Origin: Diplosphaera chodatii
Taxonomy: Eukaryota; Chlorophyta; Trebouxiophyceae; Prasiolales; Stichococcaceae
Assembly (NCBI GenBank): GCA_032358165.1
Contig: JAALGY010000049.1
Coordinates: 310,001-374,000 of the forward strand
DNA length: 64,000 bases
Direction of reading: 5' to 3'
The notes under the pieces are model-generated. The model was not told where the DNA came from. It saw only the letters and a program-made list of their open reading frames with translations, and made no database searches. Position numbers and translations under genes: made by a program. Positions 24,001 to 37,400 of the stretch are shown in pieces (the first letter of the stretch is position 1; each line of letters starts with the position of its first letter).

Positions 24001-25335
24001 CTGTGCCTGTGTCTGCCGTCGTCATCGTGGGACACAGGTTCTAACGCTATGGGTCAATGATATGCAGGTGCCCTTCAAAGGACTACTGCGTGCCGTCCAA
24101 CAAGGTGTGTGGGTGAAGCTGCTGCATGGTTGTACGTCTTATCATCATGCCAATGGAGTTTGCCTTGCAGAGAAGGTTGGCTGGCACCATGCACTTTCCG
24201 TATAAACTGTCCGGTGGCACCTTCTCTGTTGCACTCTGCTGACCTTGAATGATCACCTGCATCCGCAGGCGTGCATCAGGACCTCCTGCTGCCAGTACTC
24301 TGGCGTGGCCAAGGTGCGAACTACGGCGCCAGCAATACAGCCACAGCGCGAGCCTCTGCTTGCTATGAAGACACACCATGCCCTGTGCTTAGCTGCCTAC
24401 TTCTGGGTGCACCTCACGCGCATGCCACTGTGCCACGGGCTGGATTGCGCACAGTCTTCTGCATGGAGCCCTGGTGCCTGGCATGATCACATTGCCCTGC
24501 CCTGCTGCACCTCTTGTGATGTAGTCTGACGTCGGCGCGCCTGACTGGTTGCAGGTCACGCTGAACGCCAAGAAGTGCTTCGACAAGCCCGTCTCCTACG
24601 TGGCCATCGACTACGACAACGAGAAAAAGAAGGCTGTGGTACGTGGCCCGTGCATCCCGCTTCCGCCTCGTGCTGGCCCGATACATGCTTATTAGTTTCC
24701 ACACTTGGTTGATGGCCTGCACACTGAGCAACGGTGTTCTCTTGCTGCTGCAGTGCGCCGACAACAAGTCAGGCTATGGCAAGAGGTACTCCAACAACGA
24801 CAAGTTCAAGTTCTACGCTAAGTGCGGCTCCTACGTGAGTCACTTCTCCATCTGCAACATGTCAGAGAGTACCTCGTACACCGCTCGCCACTGCCATTTG
24901 CTGCTGCATGTAACCCTTGCATTGCTTGCCGTGCGTCAGTGGCACCTGCTGTGCTAGTCCCTTGAAAACGCGCCTGTTTGCCGGATAGCACAGACCGCAC
25001 AGCCAGTCCCTCCTCATTTGCGCTGCAGGTGGACCTGTACCTGCAGGACGACAACTTCGCCAACCAGTACGGGCCCATGGTAGGCCGGACAGTGTGCTCC
25101 AAACGCCCCCATACTCACTGCAGCCCATGTATGATACAGGCATGAGTACGCCTGTCGTCATCTTGTTGCTGACACACAGCTACCTTACCGCGTGCCTTTG
25201 CAGATGCTGCCCTTCAAGAACCCTTGCCAGAAGCAGTGCGGCCGCTTCAGGCCCTGCACCCTGTGCGGCAAGTACAGCATCAAGATCAACTGCCACTGCC
25301 AGAAGTCCTGCGGCCGCGGCTGCTACAAGGACTGA
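21032..25335 (+). CDS. Gene A: two-module secreted Cys-rich protein with proline rod
   Basis: A predicted extracellular protein of 401 aa from 17 exons: 21032-21080, 21343-21445, 21706-21775, 21952-22055, 22164-22229, 22357-22375, 22567-22611, 22772-22843, 23094-23197, 23507-23561, 23804-23892, 24068-24104, 24269-24313, 24555-24638, 24754-24834, 25029-25079, 25204-25335. All phases close. MRSSFMLLAIALLG begins a signal peptide cut near FAAQ. Two homologous modules follow, each with K-K-C-F-x-K then a Y-I/V-A strand, CADN, F-x-A-K-C-G-S-Y-V, an LYLQD strand, then NPC-x3-C-x4-PC-x2-CG. They are separated by a rod of SPPP repeats (exons 9-11). The C-terminus is CHCQKSCGRGCYKD. Globular-rod-globular order recalls pherophorins, but I do not see pherophorin motifs and do not recognise the module. 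A wall or matrix role is inferred. TGTAA occurs at about 25878. Confidence 0.87.
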
Positions 25336-26882
25336 GCCGGCACCGCTGCAGCGCAGCAGCATCCGCCGCGCATCCATCGGCCATAGTGTACATTCACATC
25401 TGCCGCCATCGCAACTAGCCCACAAGATACGACTCACTGTGCGTGCTGCCGCATGACAGCGACAGGCACAGCCACATCTTTCATTATACAGCCCGGCACA
25501 TCGAGTGCTCGCATGTGCTGGTAGTTCGCTGGCAGATCTAGCGTGGGGCCATGCATGGGCCGCCACCTTGATATCAGACTTTGGGGCTGTGGACTTGCTT
25601 TTGGCAAGCAGATGTTGACCAGCCCACCTGTCCAGCTGTTTATGTCCGAAACACTTTGAGCATCGCCCAGCAATTGCATACTATATGTCCTGCGGGGTTG
25701 AGGTATTGATCGAATATGACACCCACCTGCCATGACAAGCACTGTATCAGCACGGTTCACACCATGGTGCGGTGCAGGCAGCAGTTTTGGTAGGCACATG
25801 GGAACCACCGCTGCCTTGCTGCAGCCTTTGTGGTCTTGAGTACTGTTTTTGGTTGCAGACGGCCCCTGGAGTCGCCTCTGTAACGACACCTGAAAACTAT
25901 TTCACAGGGCCAATCCTCAGCGTTGCCAATCATTACCTGGTCCTGCCCTACCTCATTCTTTACTAACCTTTGGCCAGCTTTGAGAGCGCCACCTCGATGT
26001 GGTCTGCATGTCGCACAGTGCATAGTAGGAGGCGACGGATCTGTGTGGACTGTGCATTGACTTGCACTGCTATGCGTTACACGCTGCAGCATGCCTCGCC
26101 ACAGAGCGTCATCATTTGGGCATAAAATGTAGCAGCAAATTTTACTGCACGGCAATGTCAGCCACATACAGGCAAGATGCGGTGGCAAGGCTGTTCATGT
26201 CCAACGCTGGCAGGCTCTGTGTTACGTCAGCGGCAGAAGGGCCCACCCAGGCGGCGGCGGCGGCGGTGGCTGCGGTCAGCGTCTTCGGTTTGGATATGTG
26301 AGGACGGTGCAGGACTACTGCCGAGGTGCCCAGACCCAGATCTGAGATGGCAGAGATGACGTAAATTGAATTAGGGGCGATGTGCAGGACTACTTCAACG
26401 GCTTCGGACCCATGTCTCCCCTTCAGGGTTGGCGTTGGAAGACCCTACCTGGTGCAGTCACGTGCTGACGTGCAGTGGGTATATGCTACAGGGCGCCTCT
26501 GTGGACGCCTTCCCTGAAGTGCACCATGCTGGATGTTTGAACAGAAGTGTGATCTGCGTGTAAAGCTCGAGCTTGCTGAAGCCAACCGAAAAGAGATTCA
26601 TGGACACTGGTGTTTGACTTTTCGCAGGGTCAGTACTGCCTCTGCAAAGTCCTCATGCTGAGCTGCTATGGTACAAAAGCGATCTTCATAACCGTAACGC
26701 AGGCTTTATGGCAGAGCAGCCTTGATTTTCCAGTGTCGCACGCTAGCTGTATATCGAGCGTTAAAGCGTCGGTGCCATGATGCGATCGAGATCGCACAGC
26801 TGAAGGCGCGGTGCGAGGACATCTGGCTGGCGGCGTCACCACATATTGGCACCTGCCCACGCCGCTCTTCAGCTACGTGACC
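25336..26882. other. Intergenic region between gene A and FIGL1
   Basis: I find no supported exon in this interval apart from the possible 5' end of FIGL1 near its right edge. It holds a TGTAA poly(A)-like signal near 25878 for gene A and the second copy of the dispersed repeat at about 26283-26365. Confidence 0.5.
26283..26365. repeat. Dispersed repeat, copy 2
   Basis: Matches the 18805-18900 copy through TGAGGACGGTGCAGGACTAC and downstream TGACGTAAA, with small deletions relative to it. Being 7.4 kb apart in spacers on either side of gene A, the pair could mark a duplication edge or independent insertions. Confidence 0.6.
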
Positions 26883-29800
26883 ATGAGCCATCAGCAAGAT
26901 GCTCATGCAGCCAACACCTGTGAAGATGTAGCCAAGGGTGCTCGCTTGCAGCGCCTGTTGTTTGGCGCAGAGCAGGCAGAGGCAGCCGGTGAGCTGCATC
27001 AGGCCCAGGTGAGCCTAGTGCAACATAGCACACGCGTGGCCTATAGCATGCAATAAACATCGGCTGCATGCATCCGGTGTCATGATCCAAGCGACATGTG
27101 TGACTATCATCTGCAATTTCATATGCATCATCATTCGTCTGAAAATCGACGTTTTTGATCAGACGAACTTGACAATCTTCAGGCGCTCTGGCTGGAGCTG
27201 CGATGCTTCCTGGCAGCGGAGGCGGCAAGCAATCCCGTGACGTTGGCGCATGCCACGCCGCTGCTGGACACCTGCGGCCGCCGCCTGGCTGCAATGCTGT
27301 CCCAGCTGGCGTCGCCAGAGTGAGCTAGAGAGGACTGTGCTCTCGCAGTGACCGTTCATAACGCTCCTGTGAGCACTGCATGCTGCAAGAACAGCTTGCA
27401 TGGTGCACATCTCCGAAGGTCCATGTAGACATGCAACAGATGTAGAGTAGAGCCTGCAGTAAGGGTGCTGCATCATGCAGGGGGACCGCCACTTCAGCCA
27501 TGCTGGCGGCAGCAGGCATCGACTGCAGTAAGGGCTGTGTCTTTGACATCGGTTCAGGCCCCAGCGCGTTGCAGGCAGCCATGCAGCGGCCGGGCCCGCT
27601 GCGGGAGCTGCTCGCGTATGGCAACATGCAGCAGCCACCGCCTGCCAATGATCAGCACCAGCATCGGCTGCAGCGGCCGCTGCCGCCGCCCCGCCCGCCG
27701 CAGCTGCGACCAGAAGCCCTGCATGTGTGTGCAGATGCAGACTCTGCCGCCGCGCATGCAGCGCCTGCATCAGCCACAGGGCTGCAGCCATATTGCATCC
27801 CTCCTGTCAGCAGCACAGCTGCTGCCGCTGACATGATGGCGGTGCACCAGGGCACAAAGGCTGCAGCGCCCCCTGAAGTCAGCAGGCAGGAAGGAGACAA
27901 TCGTGTGCCGAGCCCTGGCATATACTCAATTGGTGGCACAGCCGGTGTTGATGGGGCAGGGCGTGGTCATGCAGCTAATTCTGACAGCTTGGCGCCAGGT
28001 GACACCCTGTGGTTTGCGCATGCAATGATCCGTCAGAGCTGTTGGCACCATATCTACGCCGGTTGTTCCACCAGGCCATGCTATGTGCAAGCTTCTGCTA
28101 CATGTGCCTGCTCTGATGCCGATGGACAGCACCCCTCGTTCCACAGGCAGCAGCGGACACCAGGGAGCTGGTGGTGATGAGGGGATGACGGCAGTGCAGC
28201 ATGCTGCTGGCAGACTACGGCAGGGCCACCTGTCCTTTGCGCCGGTGCTGCGGCCCGATGCAGCGGCAGCGGCTTGCAGCACTGCAGCTGGCGGCAGCGC
28301 GGAGACGCTGGAGCGCAAGCGCGATGCAGATGGCAATGTCAAAGCCGCAGGTGGGAGTCAAGGCGGGCGGACATCGCGAGGACTGGAACATGTAGATCCA
28401 ACTGTCTGCTTCACCTAGTGCACTGACAGACGACGCGCTAAACAGTCTGCACAAAGCACAGCGTCGACAGCTGCACAGACATATGATATTTGCAGCACCT
28501 GTGCTTGCAGGCGCAGCCAGGGACCGGTGGGCAGGGGCCCCTGCAGCCGGGGATGCTGATGCAGGCGACATGGACACAGATGCAGATGCGCACGCCGCGC
28601 CCGTCAAGGTGGCCTGGGCAGCCTGTTGTCAGTTGTGGCCGCCTCATGATGGTCACCCCAGCAGTGCATATTGTGTTGGTTCTGCATGTGAGTGCGCCAA
28701 GCTGCACGAACTGCACGCTTGTGCACTCGCCTGCAGGTGCTGATGCTTCCATTTCCACTGAAGGTTGCATGGTTGCACAATGGCAGCATGGTCGGCGTGT
28801 ACATGGTTACAGGCGCCTGGCGGCGGCTTCCAGACGGCAAAGGACAAGCACGTGGCCGACCTGCGGGCCAAGGGGTTGCCGTACCCGCGGCGAGACGCCT
28901 GCGGCGGCGCCGGCGGCGGGGCCAGTGGCAGCGGCGGCCACGGCCGGCCGCCGCTGCATGGTCCCGCGCACCTGGCCACCCGGGCGGTGCTGGGCAGAGG
29001 CCGTGGCATCCCCGGTGCGTCAGCTGCTGATCCGGACCCACACAGTTGTGGCAGGCCCAGGACGGCTCACAGCCGGATCACTTACTCGCAGGCGTCCTTT
29101 GCAGCAGAGTCACGCCCACAGCTGCAGTACAAGCATCCACCAACTGCCGGAGGTCAGCAAATGCCATCCAAACTGCAGGCCGGGGCGGGTTCCGGGCGCC
29201 TCGGCAGAGGGGCGCCAGCGGCGGCGGGGGAGAGGCCGGGGCTGCAGGCGATGCGGAGGAGGAGGGCGACAGCCCCTACAGCCCCCACACGCTGCAGCTG
29301 CTGGCGGGTGCGTGAAGCAGTGTGTGAATGCTCTGGAACCGCCTCTTTGCACTCTGCAGCCCGCCATGTGTAGCGTTCATGGTCCTGTACTTGCTTGGAC
29401 AGATGCACAGGGCAGCCCTGCTCCACAGTACGAGCTTGGGTATGTACACACTGCTCCTCACATGTGCTACAGGGCCTGATGGTCAGGTGCCAGATGCAGT
29501 CGCCAAGCTGGGGGACCCTGCGCTCGTGGACCAGGTGCCTTATGCAGTACCCATGGATGCATCTCGTTGCACACTGCACCTGCGCATTGCACTGCTGCCA
29601 CATGTCGTGGTCGAGCATCACTATGAATAGCAGTGCACCATACCGAGGGTTGAGCATATCAAGCGCATGCTGCGGTCGGGTCTGTATCCCAGGTGTGCAA
29701 CGGGGTGGTGGCCGCTGGAGCAGGGCGGACCACATCCTGGGACGATGTGGCCGGACAGCAGGTACAACTGTGGATGCACTAGCATGGTGCCTGCATGGTC

Positions 29801-32422
29801 ACTTCACCTTCGCAGGTTAGCGCAGATGGCATCGTGCCTCCCTGTGCACACATTTCTCGGCGTCCAGGGCCGACCAATGGCACCCCTGATGCGTACAGAC
29901 ACATGGTGGACTTCTCTTCGTCTGCGCATGTAGGCAGCCAAGGACCTGCTACAGGAGCTGGTGGTGTGGCCGATGCTCAACCCGGCGCTGTGCCAGGTGG
30001 GGCCTCCACTTCCCATGTGTGGGTGGCGCGGCAGCCAGCGACTTGCAGCAAGAACGTAGGAACACTGCACTCAGTGCTGCCTGAGCCCCCTCGGTAAAGC
30101 AGCAGGCACTGGGTGATGTCTATGTGACCCGCGCATGATGCCACAATGCAGGCTCAGCCAGTGGCTGACTCACAACTATGCAGACAAGCACAGCAGGGTT
30201 GGGAGCCATGAGCACAGCACATGATCCAGCTGTTGCGCCGTGCTGTAGGGGGCACGGGCCCCGGCGCGGGGCCTGCTGCTGTTCGGGCCACCGGGCACCG
30301 GCAAGACGCTGATCGGGCGCGCGATCGCTTCAAACATCCGCGCCACCTTCTTCTCGATCTCCGCCTCGTCTCTGACCTCCAAGTGGTGCAATATCTTCCC
30401 TGCTCTGCGGACGCGGACAGCTCTGTCCACCTTCAGCACCTCCACCGTTCATGTTCAGCAGTCACAGGCTGCAGACACAACAGGCAGGGCCTCCACTAGG
30501 CGAGAAGATCCACAACCTGGTCTGAACAAGTGTGACACAGCCGGTATCTCGTGTGCAGGATTGGGGAGGGCGAGAAGATGGTGCGCGCACTGTTCACGGT
30601 CGCCGAGTGCCTGCAGCCCGCGGTCATCTTCATCGACGAGATCGACTCCATCCTGTCAGCCCGCAAGGCAGAGGGTGAGCTAGACTGTTACTGACATGAG
30701 GTGCTGAAGTGTTACTGCTGCCAGAGGCTGCATGGTGCCTTCTTCTTGGTACACAAAGTACAGAGTTTGTTCAGTTACTTGTACTTGCACAGTTGCCTTG
30801 TGTCCTTTGGTACAGTTACTTTACTTTACCACCCGCTACAACAGGGCAGGCTGCCTGCTGATAAGGGCACCAATGCTGGTCCACAACATGCACGGTGCGG
30901 GCGGCTGAATCTCGTGCCTGGCTGCGACATGACAGGCGAGCACGAGGCCAGCCGGCGCCTGAAGACGGAGATCCTGACGCAGATGGAGGGCGTGGACGCC
31001 GCCACCGCCGACCGCCGCATCCTCCTGGTCGCCGCCACCAACCGCCCCGAGGTGCTTCGCTCCCACTGGGTGGAATGCGTGGGCTGGCGCTGACAGTCAG
31101 TGCATCAGGTCAATTGCGGATGGGTTCGGTTGTGCTAGATGCAGTGGCTGGAGCTTCTTTCACAGCTGCCGAGGGGCGCTTGCCTCAGCTCTAAGTCCTC
31201 GGCCCCCCAGCTTTGGCTCGATGTCATGTTTGCGAAGGCTGGTGTGCCCCCCCCTGTAGGAGCTGGACGAGGCGGCGCGCCGGCGCCTGCCCAAGCAGCT
31301 GTACATCCCGCTGCCCTGCGCCGCCGCCCGCCGCCTGATGCTGGACCGCGCCCTGGGTGCGCTGCGGGGTTGCCGTCCAGGGTTCACAGCAGGGTTTAAC
31401 AGCAGGGCCCACTGTCCTGTCTTACTGTCCATCTGCGCTGGCAGCGTCCATTCCAGCTGCACTTGATGGTGTAGTGCTGCGGTGAAGCACTGCTGCTGCT
31501 GGCGCAGGCAACAAGGACATTGCGGCGGACCTGGGCGATGCGGAGCGTGACAAGGTTGGTGCTGCTCCGCTTTCCTGCCCTGGAGCGAGGCAGCTGCATG
31601 TCCAGCTGTTATCTGCACAGCTGTTCCAGGCGCAGCACTTGCAGCTGTACGAATGGCTCGTGCCGGTGTGTTGGGGTCCCCGCCCTCCGTGCATCAGGCA
31701 AAGTGTGGCACCTGCGCTGCAGGTGGTGGAGCGGACGGCGGGGTACTCGGGCTCGGACATGCGCGACCTGATACAGGTGGCGTGTGCACGTTGCGACAGC
31801 TAGCACGCTAGCTGTGCATGCTCGGTCAGGCATCGACCCCAGGGTGGTCGCAGCAGCCCTCGGGAATATTCGACCCCTGGCCCCTGTGGGCATGCTTGGG
31901 GTCTGTAGGGTTGTTCAAGCAGGGTTGTTTGATGCCATGTGTCGCCGCCGCAGGAAGCATGCTCCGGGCCGCTGCGGGATGCAGCCCGCAGCCAGGGCGC
32001 TGCCTTTGCGGATCTGCGGCCTGAGGATCTGCGACCCGTCATACTGACGGACTTCAAGGTGACGACTCAGGGAGACAGCCCATGTGCTGTGACATACTAA
32101 TATTACTGACGACGCTTAGTATAAAGTGCAGTTTCAACAGGTTAAGTTCCTGCTGCACACAAGGCACTGCAGGGAATCTACCATGTTCATGGTGTGCCGC
32201 GAGGCATCTACAGGTTGCACCTGCATGTGTATTGACCTAACCGTGTATCTGGTACAACTGTGGTACACCTGCTGGTGGCGACAGATGGCGACCAAGGCGG
32301 TGAAGGCCAAAGTGGAGCCGCAGGAGGTCGTGCGGTATGAGGAGTATGACAAGCGGCACGGCGCCAAGTACGTAGCTGCGGGCATGGCGGACATGGACGA
32401 GGATGACGGCTGGGGCGTGTGA
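26883..32422 (+). CDS. FIGL1: Fidgetin-like AAA ATPase (FIGL1)
   Basis: FIGL1 is a meiotic-clade AAA ATPase that remodels RAD51/DMC1 filaments and limits crossovers. The ATPase exons are 29693-29761 ([11 protein letters not shown]), 29934-29996, 30249-30385, 30559-30674, 30936-31051, 31260-31356, 31508-31554, 31723-31776, 31954-32058, 32285-32422; phases close. Walker A is GPPGTGKT, followed by [13 protein letters not shown]; Walker B is IFIDEID; sensor 1 is AATNRPE; then [17 protein letters not shown]-terminal exons (26883-27008, 27183-27319) encode [20 protein letters not shown], as in plant FIGL1. The middle exon near 28810 has [16 protein letters not shown], matching the family's FKTAK box. 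The TGA at 27321 lies in a GTGAGC donor and is not the stop. Exons between 27.5 and 29.6 kb and the exact start are approximate. Confidence 0.9.
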
Positions 32423-34431
32423 GGCGTGTGCGCAAGGTGATCGAGCGTCGCAGCCGAACCTCGCTCTAGAACACAGCGCGGCAGACCGGGAACTGCCGGC
32501 TCCGGCTTGTCAGCCTGTCCAGCGGATGCCGAAGCTGTCAGCTAGTCATGCAGCAGCAATCAGTGGGCAGCTTGCCAGGCATGTGATGCAACGCAACTTT
32601 TACACGGGCTGCTGCCGCTGCTGTTGTGGTGTTTCTGGAGCGAGAGTGTACGCGGTCAGGTGCCGCCCACTAGGTTTGAAACTTTACTGTTTTTGGGTCG
32701 ATGCAGCTACTGAGGGATGTGGCAGCTGTCCATGCATGATGACAGCTGGCACCGCAGCGCCATGTGGAAGCATTTTTCCGAGAGGTCTTCTGTTGGTTCT
32801 AGTGGGGAGGCGTGGCCCCATCCAGCTTACATCCAGCTTGAGTGGCTGAAAGCACTCAACGACACACAGCAGGGGCGTTCTCGGTCAGGCAGTAGTCATG
32901 CTGGAGGCAGCCGTCTGGGCTGTGGGGTGGGCCACTTTTCCACCCCTTCGGGCACCAAAAGGGGTGATGAGGTGTTCGGCAGATTCGTCCGAAAGGCAGA
33001 TGCGCACAAAGCTGCGGGCTTGGGCGGTCAGGACGCCTGGTGCGGTGATCTCCGCCCACAACACTCATTTCCACTCTTCATCACCCATCAAGAAAGTAGC
33101 GCCTACCTTCCGGCCGCAGACAGGTGAGCACCCTAGGGTTTCATGCATGTGCAACATTGCGCTCGCCGACCTGCACTGTACCGCGTGGCCTGCGCGTGCA
33201 AGGGACGGCCAGACGCAGTGACCAGATCTAGCCAGGCCGGATCTAACCGAGCTGCAGCTGCAAAGGCGATCGGGTGCTCTGACATATTCGCCCGCGGTTG
33301 TTTGTGCGTGGTCGCCTGCCGTCGACCCTAGCGGCCAGCCTTTGCCTCAATCACACCGCCACTGCACCGTGATGCACCTTTACCGTGCTGGCTAGATCAA
33401 ATGTAATGCAATCAGCCACCTATGTTCGCAAATCCCGCAAGCAGCCCCGTGTGAGAGGCCGGTTTGCAGCTGCCGCAACGTGTCTGCGCACAGCACTTTT
33501 GTTGCTAGATGGCTTGCAACGCAGCTCTGAGGTTGTTCTGCTGCATCTTGAACTGCATTTGTGGAGCAGCGCGCGTTGTCTTGGACACTGATGCTGTTCT
33601 CGTAGCCGCGCAGATAGTATGCTCGCGTCGCGTCATCGCGTGATGCAGCCGTATGCCTGGCTTGGGAGCTCGTTCGGTGGCTTTGTGGTGAGCAGCGCAA
33701 CGTAGATCGCCGGTCGAGGCCGTCGCGCAGCAGCATGTGGTCACTCCAGCCGATTATTCACGGCCGACGGCCCACAGTAGGCAGATAGATTTACGGTGGC
33801 CTGTCAGCATCCCAGCAGCTGTCAAACCCGTATGCAAGTCGTTTAGAGGTGTAGGATTCGTCAGCTTTGGATGCATTAGTACAGCGCGGCGGGGCATTGG
33901 GCGTATGGTCTCAAACTGCGAAAGGCAGCCGCTTGCCCGATTTCTCCATGCCCTGCAGATGCTGCTGCGTGGGCTGCACGACACGAGTGCAGAACCATCT
34001 GTGTAGTGGCCCGTCAGTGCCGTTGGCAGCTGGTATGAGGTCTGTGGCATGCGTACGTAGGCGCAGGTGCAGCCCGAATAAATTTGCTGCACGCGTGCAT
34101 GCAGCAAATGTGCAGCATCAATTTGTACCGTCTGCCGTGCATCCGCTGTGGAGAGAAGCCACTATCCGCAGCAGCTCCGGAGTAGGCGCTTCGCAGATGC
34201 ATGTGCTATGTATCGCAGCCGATCGCGCGCAGCTGCTTGCCCGGGTCGCCGCGACGACCACCGGGTGTCGTCCACCGATTTGGCAGCCACACAGCTGGCT
34301 GGCTGGGGTCTGTCAAGTGTCTGCCGGGCAGACAGGGGCCTGGATCTCGTCATATTGGGTGTTCTTATGTACGAAGCCGACCAGTCCCAATCCATCCCCT
34401 GTGTCATGCATGCAGGGCGCGGCGCGCAAGC
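32423..34431. other. Intergenic region between FIGL1 and gene B
   Basis: No supported exon. Around 32925-33010 is a block (CCACCCCTTCGGG then GGGGTGATGAGGT) that resembles blocks in the spacers near 41.94, 53.97 and 60.65 kb. It may be a remnant of the spacer that accompanies the secreted-protein genes. The rest shows nothing I recognise. Confidence 0.45.
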
Positions 34432-37400
34432 ATGGCAGCCATGCAGCGCAGCAGCATCCTTCTGCTCGCCGTTGCACTGCTGGGTGCGGCGTGTGTCTAA
34501 TGCTCAACAACCTACTCCTTCCATCGAGCTTTTCTCGTGATGAGAGATTTTCGTTTCAACCCACCTACAACTCCATGTCAGATCCACCTACGGCTCCATG
34601 TCAGACACCCTGGGCTGGACATGCTGTATGGCTGGCAAGTCTTTGTGTGTGCCTGCCGCTCTTAATCTGGGCTCCACCCCAGGCAGGGTGTACCAGCCTG
34701 CTTGCTATGCTCTTGAACAGCTTTTCAGCTGGCCAGAGTGCAGTTTGCGCTGGCATGTTGCTGGTGGTGATCTCATGGTTGGTGCTGCAGTCAGTGGTCT
34801 AATTGACAGCACCTGCTGTAGAAGCCGTGAAGCTGTGCAACTTGCTGGCATACGTCGAGGTCATCTGCTATGTGCCCTGCAGGTGTCTTCGCAGCACAGG
34901 CCGCAGCTGAGACCTCCGGCCGCGGCCGTGGCCGTGCACCCAAGTGCAAGTCCCGCTACACACAGTACCCCTGCCCGTGAGTCTGCTTCTGCCACCCGTC
35001 TTGCCACTCTTCATGCCCACCCGCACCGGCCAGCAGGGAGTGTAGGCTGGTCTGCTGTACGAATCGATACATGCTGCTTGGGTGCACTTTCCTGAAAGGC
35101 GTATGCTGGTCCCTCATGTGGTGCCTCCTAGTGGGCACCCATCTGTCTGATCCTGACGCATGGTGCATCTGTGCCACATCATGACGGAAACATCTCCTAG
35201 CCGACCAGCCTACCACACACGCTGACCATACATGTCCATGTGTCTCTGATGCACAGGGAGTGCAACCCAAACTCGCAGTGCCTCAAGACCGAGTGCATTG
35301 GTCCAGCTGAGCCGGGCTTTGCCACGGTAGGGAGCATGCTTGACCATGCCTGCTGCTGCTGATGATGATGATGCGCACATGTGCGCATGAGTCACCTGCG
35401 ACTGCAGGCTGATGCCAGCTGGCTGCTCGTGCCTAATGCGGACGATAGAAACATGGCAGTGAGCAGGCTGAGCACCCGGTCTTGCTCATCACCCCACAGG
35501 TGGTGCTCAAGGCCAAGAAGTGCTTTGGCCGGACGCCCATCACCTACATCGCCGTGGCCTACGGCAAGAAGAACGGCCCTCCCGTCTGTGCTGACAACAG
35601 GTGAGCGCCTGCGTGCTGCTACATGGTGAAAGATCCACGACGAGAGAAGTGTTTGGCACCTTGTCACCAGTGGCAGTACACATGCCCCCATGCGCGTGGC
35701 ACCAAACCTAGAGCATGTCAGGTGGCGTGCGACTTTCACCATGACTGCGGCAGCGTGAGGCGTACTACAGCATCTTTGTCACAGATCTGTGGTGTCATGT
35801 TTGCAGGATCTACAGCAGCAAGTCCTACAGCCGGTCTGGCTACTCGAACCCCAACAGCGACAAGTTCAAGTTCAAGGCCATGTGCGTCTTTTTCAACTCC
35901 AGAAACCTGTCTTGCTAGCCAGTTGCCTGCCGTGCGAGGCGACCAGTGTTGTGTCACTCCATGGGGCTGACATTATGTGACATTCGCGCTGCAGGTGTGG
36001 CTCGACTGTGAAGGTGCCTGTCCTGCCAGTGCTGCGCGACTGCATCTAACATTGGCTTTGCCCACATGGTCTTGTGCACTGCCTGTGCACCCGCCTCAAT
36101 AATGTGGAGCACAGCTAGCGCAGGACCAGCTGCTGTCGGACGATGTGCTGCAGACACCTGACGTGCCGAGTGTGTCTGCCTGCAGCTGTACCTCCAGAGC
36201 AGCAAGCTGTACAACGAGGACGGTGGCGTGGTGCGTCCTGCACAGTCCTGCTCTGCTACTGTCCCCACCCTGCAGCTGTCAGATTGCATGACGTTCTCAG
36301 GAAGATGAGTCAAGCTGCCGCACCAGCATTGCATTGCACCTCAGCGTGGCAGGCCGCCAAGCAAGTGCATTGGGAACCGCCAGTCACACCTGTGCCTGTG
36401 GTGCTGCAGTACGTCAGGAACGACCCCTGCTCGTCAAAGTGCGACAAGACGAAGCCTTGCAACACCTGCGGCCCGTACAAGGTGCGATTGCTGCCGGTGC
36501 TTGCTGGCACCCTACTGACTGACTTCTAGACTACTGGGTTGTTTGGCACATGATGTGCTGGCATGCTGGCAAAGGTGATATGCCTGCATGACACGCTTTT
36601 GCTCTACCCTGCAGGTGGTGATCAAGTGCAAGAACATGTGCATGTTCAACACCCCGCCGCCGGGGACACCCGCTTCTTCTCCGCCCCCAGGCGTAAACAC
36701 GCCGCCGTCTGTGCGTGTCGGCGTCCCGCCCGCGGGCGTCAATGCCCCGCCGCGCGTCGTCCTGGGCAGCCCGCCCCCTGGCCTGCGCCTGGCGACGCCG
36801 CCGCCCAAGGCTACAGGAGCTGGAACTACCCCGCCCGGCCTTCGCCTGGCGACGCCGCCGCCGAAGGCCGTCTCCGGCAGCCCGCCCCCGGGCGTCAACA
36901 CTCCCCCCGGCCTGCGCCTGGCGACGCCGCCTCCCAAGGCTACAGGAGCCGGAACTCCCCCGCCCGGCCTGCGCCTGGCGACGCCGCCTCCCAAGGCTAC
37001 AGGAGCCGGAACTCCCCCGCCCGGCCTGCGCCTGGCGACGCCGCCGCCCAAGGCTACAGGAGCCGGAACTCCCCCGCCCGGCCTGCGCCTGGCGACGCCG
37101 CCGCCCAAGGCTACAGGAGCCGGAACTCCCCCGCCCGGCCTGCGCCTGGCGACGCCGCCTCCCAAGGCTACAGGAGCCGGAACTCCCCCGCCCGGCCTGC
37201 GCCTGGCGACGCCGCCTCCCAAGGCTACAGGAGCCGGAACTCCCCCGCCCGGCCTGCGCCTGGCGACGCCGCCTCCCAAGGCTACAGGAGCCGGAACTCC
37301 CCCGCCCGGCCTGCGCCTGGCGACGCCGCCTCCCAAGGCTACAGGAGCCGGAACTCCCCCGCCCGGCTTTGTGGCCCCCACCCCTGGCCGCTCTGGCGTC

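Noticed and set aside
27183..27323. A stop codon (TGA at 27321) that would end a short separate gene
   Set aside because: The TGA is inside a GTGAGC donor, and the residues before it match the N-terminus of plant FIGL1, whose ATPase part follows downstream.
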